Positions 23,943-34,954 of a DNA stretch of 64,000 bases are shown here, piece after piece. Source of the stretch: Arcuatula senhousia. Taxonomy: Eukaryota; Mollusca; Bivalvia; Mytilida; Mytilidae. The position numbers and the translations under genes were made by a program. Every line of letters starts with the position of its first letter. Position 1 is the stretch's first letter. The notes under the pieces are model-generated. The model was not told the DNA's origin, searched no databases, and saw only the letters and a program-made list of their open reading frames with translations. The stretch is taken from NCBI GenBank assembly GCA_963971305.1, contig OZ020309.1:11277001-11341000 (forward strand). The letters are read 5' to 3'.

Positions 23943-24056
23943 ATGCTGGACTATCAATCTGTGCTAAAAACATAGAAGAACAAAGTCATATAGCTGGAGA
24001 TAAAACAGAAGATACCCAAGATGAAACACCTTTACAACCTTTACCAATATCCCAAG
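23943..24056 (+). CDS. VLIG module exon 6 (114 nt, phase 1-1)
   Basis: The acceptor is ATCTATAG and the donor is CCCAAG before GTATAT. The module has the TQDETPLQPLPISQ end that only exon 9 shares, supporting the block-duplication reading. C7 is kept and the frame is open. Confidence 0.75.
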
Positions 24057-24271
24057 GTATATTTTTGCAATTTGTATTTTGATAATCGACAATGCCAGTA
24101 AATGAATGAAATATATTAATAAAGTCGCGTCAGACAACTCTGATGCTAACCCTAAATGTTAGTTACACATGTGAATGTAAGTCCTTTATCTAAACTTAGT
24201 CTTTAAGCAAAATTAATGTCTAACTCAATTGTCTATTTTCTGCTTATTATCCAAATACATTGTTACTTTAG

Positions 24272-24385
24272 ATGCTGGATCTTCTATCTGCACTAAAACC
24301 ATGGAAGAACAAAGTAGTAAAGCTAGAGACAAAACGGATGATATCCAAGATAAAACACCAATGCAACCTCTACCGATATCTCAAG
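24272..24385 (+). CDS. VLIG module exon 7 (114 nt, phase 1-1)
   Basis: The acceptor is TTACTTTAG and the donor is TCTCAAG before GTATAATT. The module starts DAGSSICTKTMEEQ and ends PMQPLPISQ, with core ARDKTDDIQDK. It pairs with exon 10 by the TMEEQ, ARDKT and PMQ variants. Confidence 0.75.
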
Positions 24386-24389
24386 GTAT

Positions 24390-24960
24390 AATTTTGCCGT
24401 TAATTAAAAAAAATCTTACCTGTTTTTTTATGCGTAAAATAAGGGTAATGTTCCAATGAACAGTTTAATAATAATTTGGGACAGAGTGATAGATTTAAGG
24501 CAATATTCAAGTGCAACTGTTTATTACGGTTTAAAAGATATAATAGGGAAATTGAATGAATTACATTACAGGTGTAATACTTAGGCATCTGATATTTGGG
24601 ATACAGACACTTAATCTAAAGTCTAATCAACTGGCACCTTGCTGAGTGATTCTGACCTCATTTCTATGTTTCAGCGACTCTGTGAAAATAGGTCTTTTTG
24701 GGGGTCTTAAACTTTTTTGTTTGACTTTTTTGGAAAATTAACTACTTGTTGAGCATGCTTAGGCATTTGATATTAAGTATGCAGACTATTGGGGTGTGGT
24801 GTACTAAAGGTCTTAAAATACTTCGAATGAGTCACACAGTTGTGCCGACAAAATAGACACACTTTAAATGACCACACTTGTATTTCTTATATATGTTGAT
24901 TTCAAGATGAAAGTGTGACAAAGAAGAGTAAAGAATGAACAAAAGTGTTGTCCCTATGCT
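24390..24960. other. Intronic stretch
   Basis: AT-rich intron after module exon 7, with traces of the duplicated intron sequence (GATAGATTTAAGGCAAT, also at 23747 and 27128). No separate feature is seen. Confidence 0.5.
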
Positions 24961-24974
24961 TTGATTCATTTCAT

Positions 24975-25700
24975 TTTTATCTCACCTCACGAATTAAAGT
25001 GAGGGGGGCTTATGTGAAACCCTCAGCGTCGGCATCGGCATCAGAGTATACGTCGGCGTCCGCAACCACTAACAGAAAAACGGTTAAGATCCATACACGC
25101 TAACTGACAAGTACCACATCAATGATATTGGTTTGGGAGGTGCCCTCAGTGATGCTTAGCACAATGCATGCTTTGGATGGTGGCTGTGACCAATATTTTC
25201 CACATGGATGACCACTTACAGAAGAATGGTTAAAGTCCGTCCCGTTAACTGACAAGTTCCACATCAATGATATTGCTATGATAGGTGCACCTAGTGATGC
25301 TAAGCTCAATGCATGCTTCGGATGCTGGCTGTGACCTAAATTTTACACACGGATGACCACTTAAAGAAGAATGGTTAAAGCCCATTCCCACTTACTGACA
25401 AGTGCCACATCAATGATATCGGTATGGTAGGTGCACTTAGTGGTGCTAAGCACAATGCATGCTTCGGATTCTGGCTGTGACCTTTATTTTCCACATGGAT
25501 GACCACTTACAGTAGAAAGGTTAAAGGCTTTACCTGCTTACTGGCAAGTACCATATAATCTCAAGCGGTATGGTAATATGCACCTAGAGATGCTTAGTAA
25601 GATCCATGCTTGAGATGCTGGCTGTGACTTCTTTCTGCATGGATGAAGCACTTAAAATTTTGAAAAGTTAAAGTCAATCCCCTGTTAGTGACAATAATGC
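24975..25700. repeat. Tandem repeat, about four 146-bp units
   Basis: A head with CTCACCTCACGAATTAAAGTG and GTCGGC tracts is followed by units marked by ACTGACAAG-type sequence at 25103, 25248, 25394, 25540 and, weakly, about 25686. Each unit also has CACATCAATGATAT and a GGCTGTGACC segment. The architecture (short-tract head plus tandem units) is like 1086-1857 but the sequence is unrelated. Confidence 0.75.
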
Positions 25701-26184
25701 GCAACGAGTTGAGCTTTGTAATCGATAGATAACCTATGTTTTAATGTGTTTTTGAGTAAACATTTCAAATTGATATTTTCAATGAGGCATAGTGAAAGAA
25801 AAGTAGTGTCCTAACGCAAATGTTTTTCAATGCAGTATATTAATAAAAAATACTAGTTTTGCAAAAATATGTTGAAAATATGCTAAGATTGTTTTACCTT
25901 CATGTGATTTATATAAATAAAGATAAATGTGTTTGTTCAGTAAAATTAGTAAAAAGGTACATAATTTGATTTTTGAACACAAATAAAAGTGTTTTATTTG
26001 GCAAAACGGTCCTTAAGATTAACCAGGAAACATGTGATCTTAGTTTATGTCATAAAAAGATAAAAAATATTTTTTTCATATATATTTGGCATTAAAGTGG
26101 CGATTAATTAACAATGTAAAACAAAATCAGTTGGAAGGTAAAACCATATTAAAACGTGACTTTGTAAGTATCGACTATACGAGA

Positions 26185-26671
26185 GTTAGTTAGTTAGTTA
26201 TTGCTTTACTCCCAAGCAGCACGATTTCGGCTGTATCCGGGAGATGAACATGAAAGTGGTGATACAATGAACATGGAAATGAATGGGGACACAAGGCCAA
26301 TCGGGTAGGAGAGTTTTGACTGCCATTGGAAAAAGGAGTAATGGGTATGGACGGAAAATTAACCTCCTGGATGGGGATCCTACGGGGCCTACTCTTACCG
26401 AGACCTGCAACGGGGTTCTTTAACGTGCGAGGAACGTGACATTTTTCCCCAACACGGTGCACTACTGTGGTTTGTGGTCAGGTTTTCTGCGTTATCGCCT
26501 TACAACCCCGCATCTCTCGATGTCAGCGCTGCCCCATTCAACCACCTGGGGCACACATCCCAGTCGCTTTGTGGACAAAACGGCCTGACCCGATGTCAGA
26601 TTCTGAGCGCTCTTTAGTGGACTCTTACCGACAAGCTTATGCATATTCGCCACCCGGAACCCACACTGGTG
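26185..26671 (-). mobile_element. 487-bp retroposon with GTTA tail and 13-bp target duplication
   Basis: CGACTATACGAGA occurs at 26172-26184 and again at 26672-26684. The insert is GC-richer than its surroundings. It begins on the + strand with a GTTAGTTAGTTAGTTA run, so its 3' end is to the left and it is minus-oriented. It carries TTAAAGAACCCCGTTGC on the - strand. No RT is encoded; it was probably mobilised in trans by an RTE- or L2-like LINE. The ORFs at 26190-26739 are incidental. Confidence 0.82.
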
Positions 26672-26911
26672 CGACTATACGAGAAAAGGCACATAGTATA
26701 CCAAATATTTTGGAATTTGACAAACAAAAATGTCAATAAATGAATGAAATATAGTATGGTTTGACACTAACCTTTACTGTTTGTTTCACATGTAAATGGT
26801 AGTTCCTTTTCTTAACTTAATATTTTAGCAAAGTTGTTGCGTAACTGTTATATGTTTTTGCTTTTCTTTTTATTTTCTAAATATATTGTCTCCACCGTAA
26901 CGTATATTTAG

Positions 26912-27025
26912 ATGCTGGACCTTCCACCTGCAATGAATCCATGAAAAACCAAAGTTGTCTAGCTGAAGATAAAACAGAAGATATCCAAGAAAAAACACCA
27001 TTACAAACTTTACCAATATCTCAAG
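26912..27025 (+). CDS. VLIG module exon 8 (114 nt, phase 1-1)
   Basis: The acceptor is GTATATTTAG and the donor is TCTCAAG before GTATAT. This is the most diverged canonical module: DAGPSTCNESMKNQSC, with a second cysteine, an AEDKTEDIQEK core and the end QTLPISQ. It lies 413 nt before exon 9, the same spacing as exons 5 to 6. Confidence 0.72.
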
Positions 27026-27324
27026 GTATATTTTTGCAGTTGATTAAAATCATCCTAGTTGGTTTCTAAAACATTGAATAAAGGGTAATGTTCCAATGAA
27101 CAGTAAATTGATTAATTTATGTGAAGTGATAGATTTAAGGCAATGTCCTAGTGCAAATGTTTATAAAATAAGATTTTAAAATATCACCCTTACTGTTGTT
27201 ACACGTGTAAATGTAAGTCATTTTTCTTAACTTAGTTTTAAGTAAACTTAATGTGCGTGTAACTGCAAAATGATATAATATTTTATCTAAACTTCGTCCT
27301 TAAACACAATTAACGTATCTGTAG

Positions 27325-27438
27325 ATGCTGGATCTTCAATCTGCACTAAAAGCACAGGAGAACAAATTCGTATAGCTGGAGATAAAACAGAAGATACCCA
27401 AGATGAAACACCTTTACAACCTTTACCAATATCCCAAG
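27325..27438 (+). CDS. VLIG module exon 9 (114 nt, phase 1-1)
   Basis: The acceptor is ATCTGTAG and the donor is CCCAAG before GTATAT. The module starts DAGSSICTKSTGEQ and ends TPLQPLPISQ, as in exon 6. It is open, with C7 kept. Confidence 0.75.
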
Positions 27439-28202
27439 GTATATTTTTGCAATTTGTATTTTGATAATCGACAATGCCAATAAATGAATGAAATATATGA
27501 ATAAAGTTGCGTCAGACAACTCTGATGCTAACCCTAACTGTTTGTTACACATGTGAATGTAAGTCCTTTTTCTAAACTAAGTCCTTAAAGCCCCCGTCAC
27601 ACTGACCACTTTCTTACTACGCTCTCCACGACCTCCACGATCTTAATGATCGTAGTAGAGTCACAACGATTGTGTTAATACGTAGCCAGTGTGACTACGA
27701 GTACGACAGTACTGCGACCACAGTACGATAGTTCACGGGTAATTTATTTTCAATTCTCAAATCTAGTACGATGCTACTACGACCACCACGAGTGCAATAC
27801 ATTGCTACAGCGACTTTTAGTACGACCATACTATGATTATAACACGACCCGTTACGACCTTCCTACACATCTTCTACGATCACTACGATCGTATTACGAT
27901 TTCACTACGCTTGTACTACGCTCAGTACAATTCCACTACGCTAACAAAACCTCCTCTACGATCTATCGAACTTAAATTTCAAAACTTGGTAAGGGGTACA
28001 GTTGCCTAGCAAGTCATGAAATGTTATATGATGTGAAAATATGAATGAGTTTTCCTTTAACATGTTAACGCAACAGAAATTAAGGTGAATTATGTACGTG
28101 CATGTACCTTCTGTAAATTCATTTGATCTTACCGTAAAATTTCTGTCATGTTGCATTTGAAATTGCTATCTTCTCTTATTCTCCTTTTTGTATTAAATAA
28201 AC

Positions 28203-29680
28203 AAGAGGCTCCCAGGAGCCTGAATCGCTCACCTGAATTACACAGACACATATATTTTGTAGATATTATTGTGCTTAACCATATGCGATTTAAATTTCTG
28301 AAATATCTTGGTTAGTTTTCAAGATATTGGGCTTAATAAGTGCAAAATTTGGCAAAAATTAGGAAAAAGGGCAATAACTCCCACATCAGAAGTCAGCTCT
28401 TTTCCAAAATTTCAGCACAGGTAGATCTTAATATGCTGATCTTTTTTGATACTTGCAAAATTTTGATATCTGAAACAATTTTTGAGTTATTAGCAAAAAA
28501 ATGCAATTTACCTATTTTTAGCCATGGCAGCCATGTTTTTTGACCAATAGAGTTGTAGCATATAAGGTATTAAACAAAAGTGTCAAATTAAAATGCAGTT
28601 GGTCTTATGGTGTCAGACAAGTTTATCTTTGAAATTCAGGGAAAAAGTAATGAAAAATGGTTAATTTTGTTGTTTTAAGGACAATAACTCCTACAAGAAA
28701 TGATCCTACAGCTTTGATCTAAATACATGAAATGTAGATCTTAAATTTCTGAAATATCTTGGTTAGTTTTCAAGATATTGGGCTTATTAAGTGCAAAATT
28801 TGGCAAAAATTAGGAAAAAGGGCAATAACTCCCACATCAGAAGTCAGATCTTTTCCAAAATTTCAGCACAGGTAGATCTTAATATGCTGATCTTTTTTGA
28901 TGCTTGCAAAATTTTGATATCTGAAACAATTTTTGAGTTATTAGCAAAAAAATGCAATTTACCTATTTTTAGCCATGGCAGCCATGTTTTTTTAACACTA
29001 GAGTTGTAGCATATAAGGTATTAAACAAAAGTGTCAAATTAAAATGCAGTTGGTCTTATGGTGTCAGACAAATTTATCTTTGAAATTCAGGGAAAAAGTA
29101 ATGAAAAATGGTTAATTTTGTTGTTTTAAGGACAATAACTCCTACAAGAAATGATCCTACAGCTTTGATCTAAATACATGAAATGTAGATCTTGATGTGC
29201 TCAATCATATGCAATTTGAATTTTTAAAATATCTTGTATAGTTTTTAAGATATGGGGCTAAATAAGTGCAAAATATTCAAAAAATCCAGAAAAAGGGCAA
29301 TAACTCCGACATAAGTTGTTGGATCTTCTTGAAAATTTCTGGGCAGGTAGATTTTGAGGTGCTGATCACCTTTACCCTATGCCAAAATTTTGATATCTGT
29401 GACCGTTTTTGAGTTATTTGCAAAAAACTGTATTTGACCCCCCTGTTTTATTTTTAGCCATGGCGGCCATGTTTTTTTACGAATCAAAAATCCGAACGAT
29501 AGTTTTGTACACATAATGCCACTAAACAACTATACCAAGTTTGGTTGCAATTGAACTTATGGTGTCTGACAAGTCAACCTTTGAAAAATTGTTTACAGAC
29601 GACGGCAGACGACGACAGACGACGACGACGGACGCCAAGTGATGGTAAAAGCTCACATGGACCTTCGGTCCAGGTGAGAT
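28203..29680 (+). repeat. Interspersed repeat with internal 451-bp duplication
   Basis: It begins with GAGGCTCCCAGGAGCCTG and ends with GCTCACATGGACCTTCGG. Copies at 28291 and 28742 (offset 451) are almost identical, and a third, more diverged unit follows from about 29190. Fragments of the family occur reversed at 845-2540 and 9525-10330. Confidence 0.75.
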
Positions 29681-30402
29681 AAAAAATATTCATGAGATCT
29701 CTATAGACATGACAGAGCGGAAAGATTTATTAAGCCATATTTTCAGCATTTCATCTATATTTGAAAGATAGCGTTAAGATGATTTTTATATGAGAACACG
29801 AATGGGTCACATACACATCATCTGTCTACATTTGCATATGTTGTGCGCCCCAGTCAAAATTTAACCATTTTTTACCAATACATTATTTTGTCAATTAAAG
29901 ACTTTATATATTTTCACATTCGATTTAAAAGAATTCTATATGAATTTTCAAAATGCATTTAATTTGCTATGCATGTGCGAGATCAACATAACTACGGTCT
30001 GTGACATTTTAAAAATAAACAATGAATGCTTTGTCAGCTTGATCGACAGAATGACATCTTGGGCAACAGGCCGTCGGATTAATTTCATCAAACTCAATCA
30101 CTATGGAATACTTTATGAAAAAATTATGGGATGAAATTCGAACACGAGATAGAAACTAAGTATTCTAACGTTACATATACGGGCGAATTCTAACCCCCAT
30201 TAATTTATTATTTCCAAGTTGAAATAAATAATGAGTGTCATAATTTGTTATACACACACAATAAATAAAATAATTCAATCCTAGACCCAAACGTCTGTGC
30301 AGGTATGCCCTTAATTAACATCAAAATCAAGACTCATTGAATGTGTTTTTTTCAGAATAAATATTTTAATGTTTGATAGGTTTCAGCTTGTGGTTTCTTA
30401 AA

Positions 30403-30528
30403 TTCATACCGGAGAATTGGTGGATCGCAATGGTCCTGACTTGGTAAAGGCATTTCAAACGAAATGGTGGGTTAAACCAGGTTTAATGGCGCCAAACCTC
30501 CCTCTTCCATTGCGATCTTAGGATCCGA
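30403..30528 (+). repeat. Penelope-like 3' region fragment
   Basis: The sequence from CATACCGGAGAATTGGTGG to CTTAGGATCCG matches 18800-18920 and 21095-21185 closely. It lies between the interior repeat and the right arm of the 27588-31074 element. Confidence 0.7.
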
Positions 30529-31161
30529 TTGATACTTTTTTGGCGAACGAAAGACACGGGAATCAATTGTTACATGTAAAACGTAGAAAGATCTTGGTAG
30601 AATCGTACTTAAAATGCCAAAGGCGTGGTAGCGTCTTAGTGTTGTCGTGGAATGATCTTATAGGTTGTATATCATCGTGGAACAATTTTGTAAGTCGTTC
30701 AATAATCGTGGTATGATCGTGACGAGAGTGCAGCGCTAGCGTAGTTGGATCGTCTGTCAATTAAGGTACGTCCTTACAACGATTGTACCACGACATTACT
30801 ACGACTGAATCCGACTGCTACGCGATCCTCTTACAATCTCAGTACGCTGTTAGTACGCTCTATTATCACCACGACTGCACTATGAATGTTTTGAACATGT
30901 TCAAAATTTATGTAGTGCAGTAGTAGTCACCCACGACAAAGTACTATCACAACACGATCTCCACGACCCTAGGACGACAACACTACGATTGCACTATGAA
31001 TGTTTTGAACATGATTGAAGATTGAAGAACAAATCTAAATCGTAGTTAGGTCGTGGTTCAGTGTGACGGGGTCTTTAGCAAAATTAATGTCTAACTAAAA
31101 TATGTTTGTGATTTTCTGCTTATTATCTAAATACATTGTTTCCACTATAACGTATCTTTAG

Positions 31162-31275
31162 ATGCTGCACCTTCTATCTGCATAAAAACTATGGAAGAAC
31201 AAAGTGGTATAGCTAGAGATAAAACAGAAGATATCCAAAATAAAATACCAATGCAACCGTTACCAATATCTCAAG
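31162..31275 (+). CDS. VLIG module exon 10 (114 nt, phase 1-1)
   Basis: The acceptor is ATCTTTAG and the donor is TCTCAAG before GTATAT. The module starts DAAPSICIKTMEEQ and ends PMQPLPISQ. It is the last module exon seen; the next in-phase acceptor is that of the giant exon at 39620. Removing the 3490 bp added by the transposon puts it about 347 nt after exon 9, close to the 329 nt between exons 6 and 7. Confidence 0.75.
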
Positions 31276-32298
31276 GTATATTAGTTTTTGCCATTAGTTA
31301 AAATCAAAGTATTTTAGTTGGTTTTCAATACGTTGAATTAAGGTAGCTTGAGTTTCTGAAACAGAGCATCTTCTTAAGTTATCTTGCAATTAGTTAGCTA
31401 TATTTCAATTTAAATGACTTTGTATATCATAATTGATGTAAAATCATTTCTTTATTTCATTTTAATAATTCAAAAAATAAAGATAAACACTTATTAAGAT
31501 ATAAAGCTTTTTCTTAAGAAAATCTCATTTCAGGGGATATTAATTGGCGGGAAAAATACCCTATCCTCAGTGTTCAACTACTTTTGCATTCAGCTCATGT
31601 TAAGTTACGGGCAGTGAAGTCGATAGAAAAGGAACCGAATGCAATAGTAAATCGAACATGAAGTTGTACCAAAATGCATCGTATATCCTAAAATAACTTA
31701 TCCATCGTTCCCGACAAAAAGTAATAATATAAAATCCACTTATTAGTAGAGCTACACCTCAACATGCATTCTGGTACAAGGGAGGACCATATGGGGGGTA
31801 TCTTGAAACGCCCAACCAACACATCATGTTCGAGCCGAAGTGATAAAACCCTCAATATATCGGAGTCACATCGGCTCCTGTTCTAAGATGTCTAAAGAAT
31901 GAAGTTACATGTAAATCACATGATCTATTCCCGCCAAATAATTGACCAATGAGAATCATACCCTATCCTCAGTGTTCAACTACTTTTGCATTCAGCTCAT
32001 GTTAAGTTACGGGCAGTGAAGTCTATAGAAAATACCAAAAAATTACAGATAGAGGTAATCTCAATCAAAAGGAACCGAATATTCCTATTCCCAAAACTCA
32101 CAAAAATCAAAAGAAGAAAAACAAACTTAACTTCTCTTAAAGTAAGAAAAATAGTAGTTACTCAAAGTCAACAATTTTATTTTGATTTACCTCCCTTTAC
32201 ACATACAATTTTAAATCTAATTACACGGTGCTCGAATCCAGCTAGTATATTTCATTTATTCTCTCAGCCATATCAAAACAAATTTTTAAGACCTGAGT

Positions 32299-32774
32299 TA
32301 CTCCAGAGCGTGCGGGACTTACATCGATTTCCTTAGCAGAGCGACACGTCTGACGCAAAAATTGCTCACACAGGGTTATGTTGCTCCTCGGTTGCTGTCT
32401 TCACTCAAGAAATTTTACGGAAGACATCATGCACTTATAGACAAATATGGGATTTCGATCTCTCAGATGAGTGCAGATGTTGGTTTGTCATAGTGTGTTG
32501 TTTTGTCTTCCTTTACTGGATTTGACACGCTGAATGGACTATTGGCAACGCGACGGGTGTGCTATAGCAAGCAGGAACTGCTTACTCTTCCGGAGCACCT
32601 GAGTTCACTCTTGTTTCGACTGGAGTTCGCGTTGTTGATTGATATTCAGTTGTTTTGTGTTTCCATGTTTTACGTGTTGTCTGTTTTTGTCCCGTTCTTG
32701 TTTGTGTTTACTGGTTTAGTCTCTGCCCTTTCGGACTTTTGACATTCGGATACCCCATTGGTACCTCTGCTTCT
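32299..32774 (+). mobile_element. 5'-truncated Penelope-like insertion with 13-bp target duplication
   Basis: TTAAGACCTGAGT occurs at 32286-32298 and 32775-32787. The insert starts in the C-terminus of a Penelope-like RT, continues with a tail shared with 57640-57868 and 58090-58391 (GGAGCACCTGAGTTCACTC), and ends GGTACCTCTGCTTCT. It interrupts the 3' end of the tyrosine recombinase gene. Confidence 0.75.
32320..32492 (+). pseudogene. C-terminal fragment of a Penelope-like reverse transcriptase
   Basis: The frame contains FLSRATRLTQKLLTQGY, PRLLSSLKKFYGRHH and DKYGISISQM, and ends in TAG. This is the typical C-terminal thumb/linker region of bivalve and cnidarian Penelope-type RTs. The subfamily differs from the copies near 20 kb. 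Confidence 0.65.
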
Positions 32775-33157
32775 TTAAGACCTGAGTAATCTGCCTTCTC
32801 TTTAAACTCATTCTCATAATGCTCAGCCCGATCAACAGACTCCGCAAGGTTAGATGCCACCACATCTGCATCAACTAATGTATTAACCCGACTATAGTAC
32901 TCAGCACTTGTCCTACCAAACCAACCAACGTGATTCATCACCTGGTCCACATTGTCCGCAGAATTAGACAATGCTATCGTTACAGCACATCCAGATCTGA
33001 AGCTATGTGGCGTTTCTCCCTCATATATACCCAACGATGAAAGATAATAAGTAAGACGTTCATACATTACAGAATAATTAACAGCCTCGTCAAGTACTCT
33101 TCCACTCTCTGTTCGTTTCCTAAACAGGTAACCAGTTGATAAATCAACAGAATTCAA
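32708..33157 (-). pseudogene. Tyrosine recombinase, C-terminal catalytic part, 3' end altered by an insertion
   Basis: Of the tyrosine-recombinase catalytic set, the HxxR box is TPHSFRSG, the downstream H/W is HVGW and the nucleophile lies in AEYYSR. The frame can be extended upstream of 33157 to an in-frame TAG near 33210 and probably continues in a further exon that I could not fix. The last 15 or so codons come from the Penelope insertion at 32299-32774. Across the target duplication the original frame would have ended a few codons after YSGLK. The enzyme would integrate a circular DNA intermediate; loss of the natural tail may or may not matter. A Crypton-type origin is the alternative to a DIRS-order one. 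Confidence 0.62.
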
Positions 33158-33502
33158 TTTCAGAATTGTACATTTTGGAATTCTTTTATATTTTGTTATT
33201 GGCTATTTGTTTTTGAAATGACCAAGTCACATTGAAAATATTATTACATCTCTATAACAGAACAGTTGGTAAGATGTTTTATTTAACTGCACTGCACTGC
33301 TTATTTTTCTTGTCAATTGGTTTCATCTGTTCAACCAAATGGCTAAGCAATCTTTAAAATTGCCAAGCCAGTTACTCTGAAAAGTTGAACAGTTGGAATT
33401 GGTGGACGATCACGCCTATGATTAATGCACAATAATATTATTTCATTTTCCAATACAAGTCATCAATTGAACATAATGATCTTATATAAAACTTCACTAG
33501 AT
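33158..33502. other. Non-coding interior of the tyrosine-recombinase element
   Basis: This lies between the gag-like gene and the recombinase, where a RT/RNase H region would be expected in a complete DIRS-order element. Only AT-rich sequence without a usable frame is present. Confidence 0.5.
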
Positions 33503-34954
33503 TTATTTCTTCAATTTAATTTTCTTGGCATCTTTCATTTCATCACAATCTTTAATAGAATGTGTGTTAGAATCACAAAAAAGACAACTGCCCCTTGGAC
33601 GGAATCTTGGCCTTCCCCTAAATCCTGAATTATAACCTCCACGAGGGTATGAGTTATAGTGAGGAGGAAACTGCGGAGGAAATTGAGGTGGAAAAGAATA
33701 TTGAGGTGGATTTTGATACAAATTATATAAAGGAGAATCTTCTGGTTTCGGTGCGGACACCTCCTTCTTTGGTTCAACAGCCTTCTCAACTTTAACACAC
33801 TTTGAAATAGCCTTAGATATGACATCTGCGGCTTTGCCGCCCATGACCGATAACACTAAAGACGGAACATCTATCTTTGTCTGGAGACGTAACGCTTGTC
33901 TTGACAGCTCCTCAATAATTTCGGATTCATCATCTCCCTCTCTTTTGGCAGTTTTTGCCAATTCATCTAGAGTTATTAATATTAATGCATCACTAGGTCG
34001 TTCCATGAGACACAGAGACCTCACCTTCTGTTTTAAGTCCTGCACAGGTGACCTTTTTGCTTTCTCAAGACTAGCAATCCTGTCTTCCAAGGACGTGTCA
34101 TCAGGATCTGATCTTTGCCTTTTCCTAGCATTAGTACTTGTATCGTCTGACCCATTACTACTAGCTGTAGCACTAGCTTTAGCTCCAATACCACTACCAC
34201 TGGTACCAGGTGCCTAAAACATATGAATGGAGCATAATATTATTGAAAAATAATGCAGTGCTGCTTGCATGCACACCTACTAATTAATGTACCAACAACG
34301 AGTTTCATAAAATTTTTACAATAGTTTCATAAGAATAAACCCATATCCTTAAAAAACATAGCATACACAAGCAAACACGACATTAAAAAATCAAACAACA
34401 TGTCTCCCATATGCCACATCCTATTTAAATATGTATAGTTTATTGCAGAGTTTTACTAGATGATGATCCTTTTAGATATAATATATACAAATAAAATATA
34501 CATAACATTAAAAATTCATTCATTTAGAAATTCAATCTCATTTGTATGCAACCAATCACATTCAAATATAAAGATATGTCTATCATGTCTATTGTAAATT
34601 CTTTACAAATCACAAACATCAGATTCACTAGATACCTCAGTAGCAGCAAGAGTTTGGCCCTTTGGTTGACCATACTCATTGGCATATAAGATAATGCAGT
34701 GGAGCGCCCATCTTGCTTCATCAATATTCTCGTCTCTTCCGGCCAACATCAGGATCTCTCCAACTTTCTCCGTAGTAAGGGTTATAGCGTGGTCATTTAT
34801 TTCCTCCATACTCAAACTCTCTGTCTTAGTATCTATCAATTCTTGCAAATTCTTTCAGAGCCTCAGGCTTTCCTGATCTGATTCTCTTAATAACAGGAAG
34901 AATGTTAATGTCTCTTAATGAGTGCCTCCTTTTTAACACGGCAGGCAAAACCAT
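33503..34954 (-). pseudogene. Gag-like CCHC protein, two exons, one frameshift
   Basis: Exon 1 is 34954-34636, starting at an ATG placed directly after a TTTTAG and ending GCTACTGAG before GTATCT. Exon 2 is 34213-33503, after TTTTAG. The join is phase 0 if one extra T in the run at 34847-34851 is ignored; as read, that T shifts exon 1. Exon 2 encodes a Ser/Gly-rich start, a coiled-coil-like helical region around LEDRIASLEKAKR, a Pro/Tyr/Phe-rich stretch (PPQFPPQFPPHY), an RG/RPR basic patch and a zinc knuckle CLFCDSNTHSIKDC (C-x2-C-x4-H-x4-C). These are features of a retroelement nucleocapsid-type protein. I cannot assign it to a named family. Confidence 0.58.

Larger units (their letters stand above)
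27588..31074. mobile_element. Non-autonomous Harbinger-like element with TTA target and TACGA arrays
   Basis: The termini are AAGCCCCCGTCACACTGA and, inverted, AGACCCCGTCACACTGAA, flanked by TTA at 27585-27587 and 31075-31077. The paralogous intron at 24190-24225 keeps the site filled without insert. Subterminal zones (27597-27965 and 30550-31050) are packed with short CTACGAT/CACGAC words about every 10-12 nt. The interior is occupied by another repeat (28203-29680) and a Penelope fragment. There is no transposase gene. Confidence 0.78.

Noticed and set aside
26190..26739. Overlapping ORFs of about 70-90 codons
   Set aside because: They lie within the GC-rich retroposon and span its target duplication; the openness follows from base composition.
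27691..27975. Open frame rich in TTSTTVLRPQYDSS-type sequence
   Set aside because: It is produced by the TACGA/CACGAC word array of the transposon arm.
31558..31959. A 402-bp long terminal repeat
   Set aside because: The full 402 bp does not recur at the right end near 36218-36619; only the last 78 bp does.
31986..32336. 116-codon plus-strand ORF
   Set aside because: It crosses the B1 repeat, unrelated element sequence and the Penelope insertion boundary, so it is not one gene.
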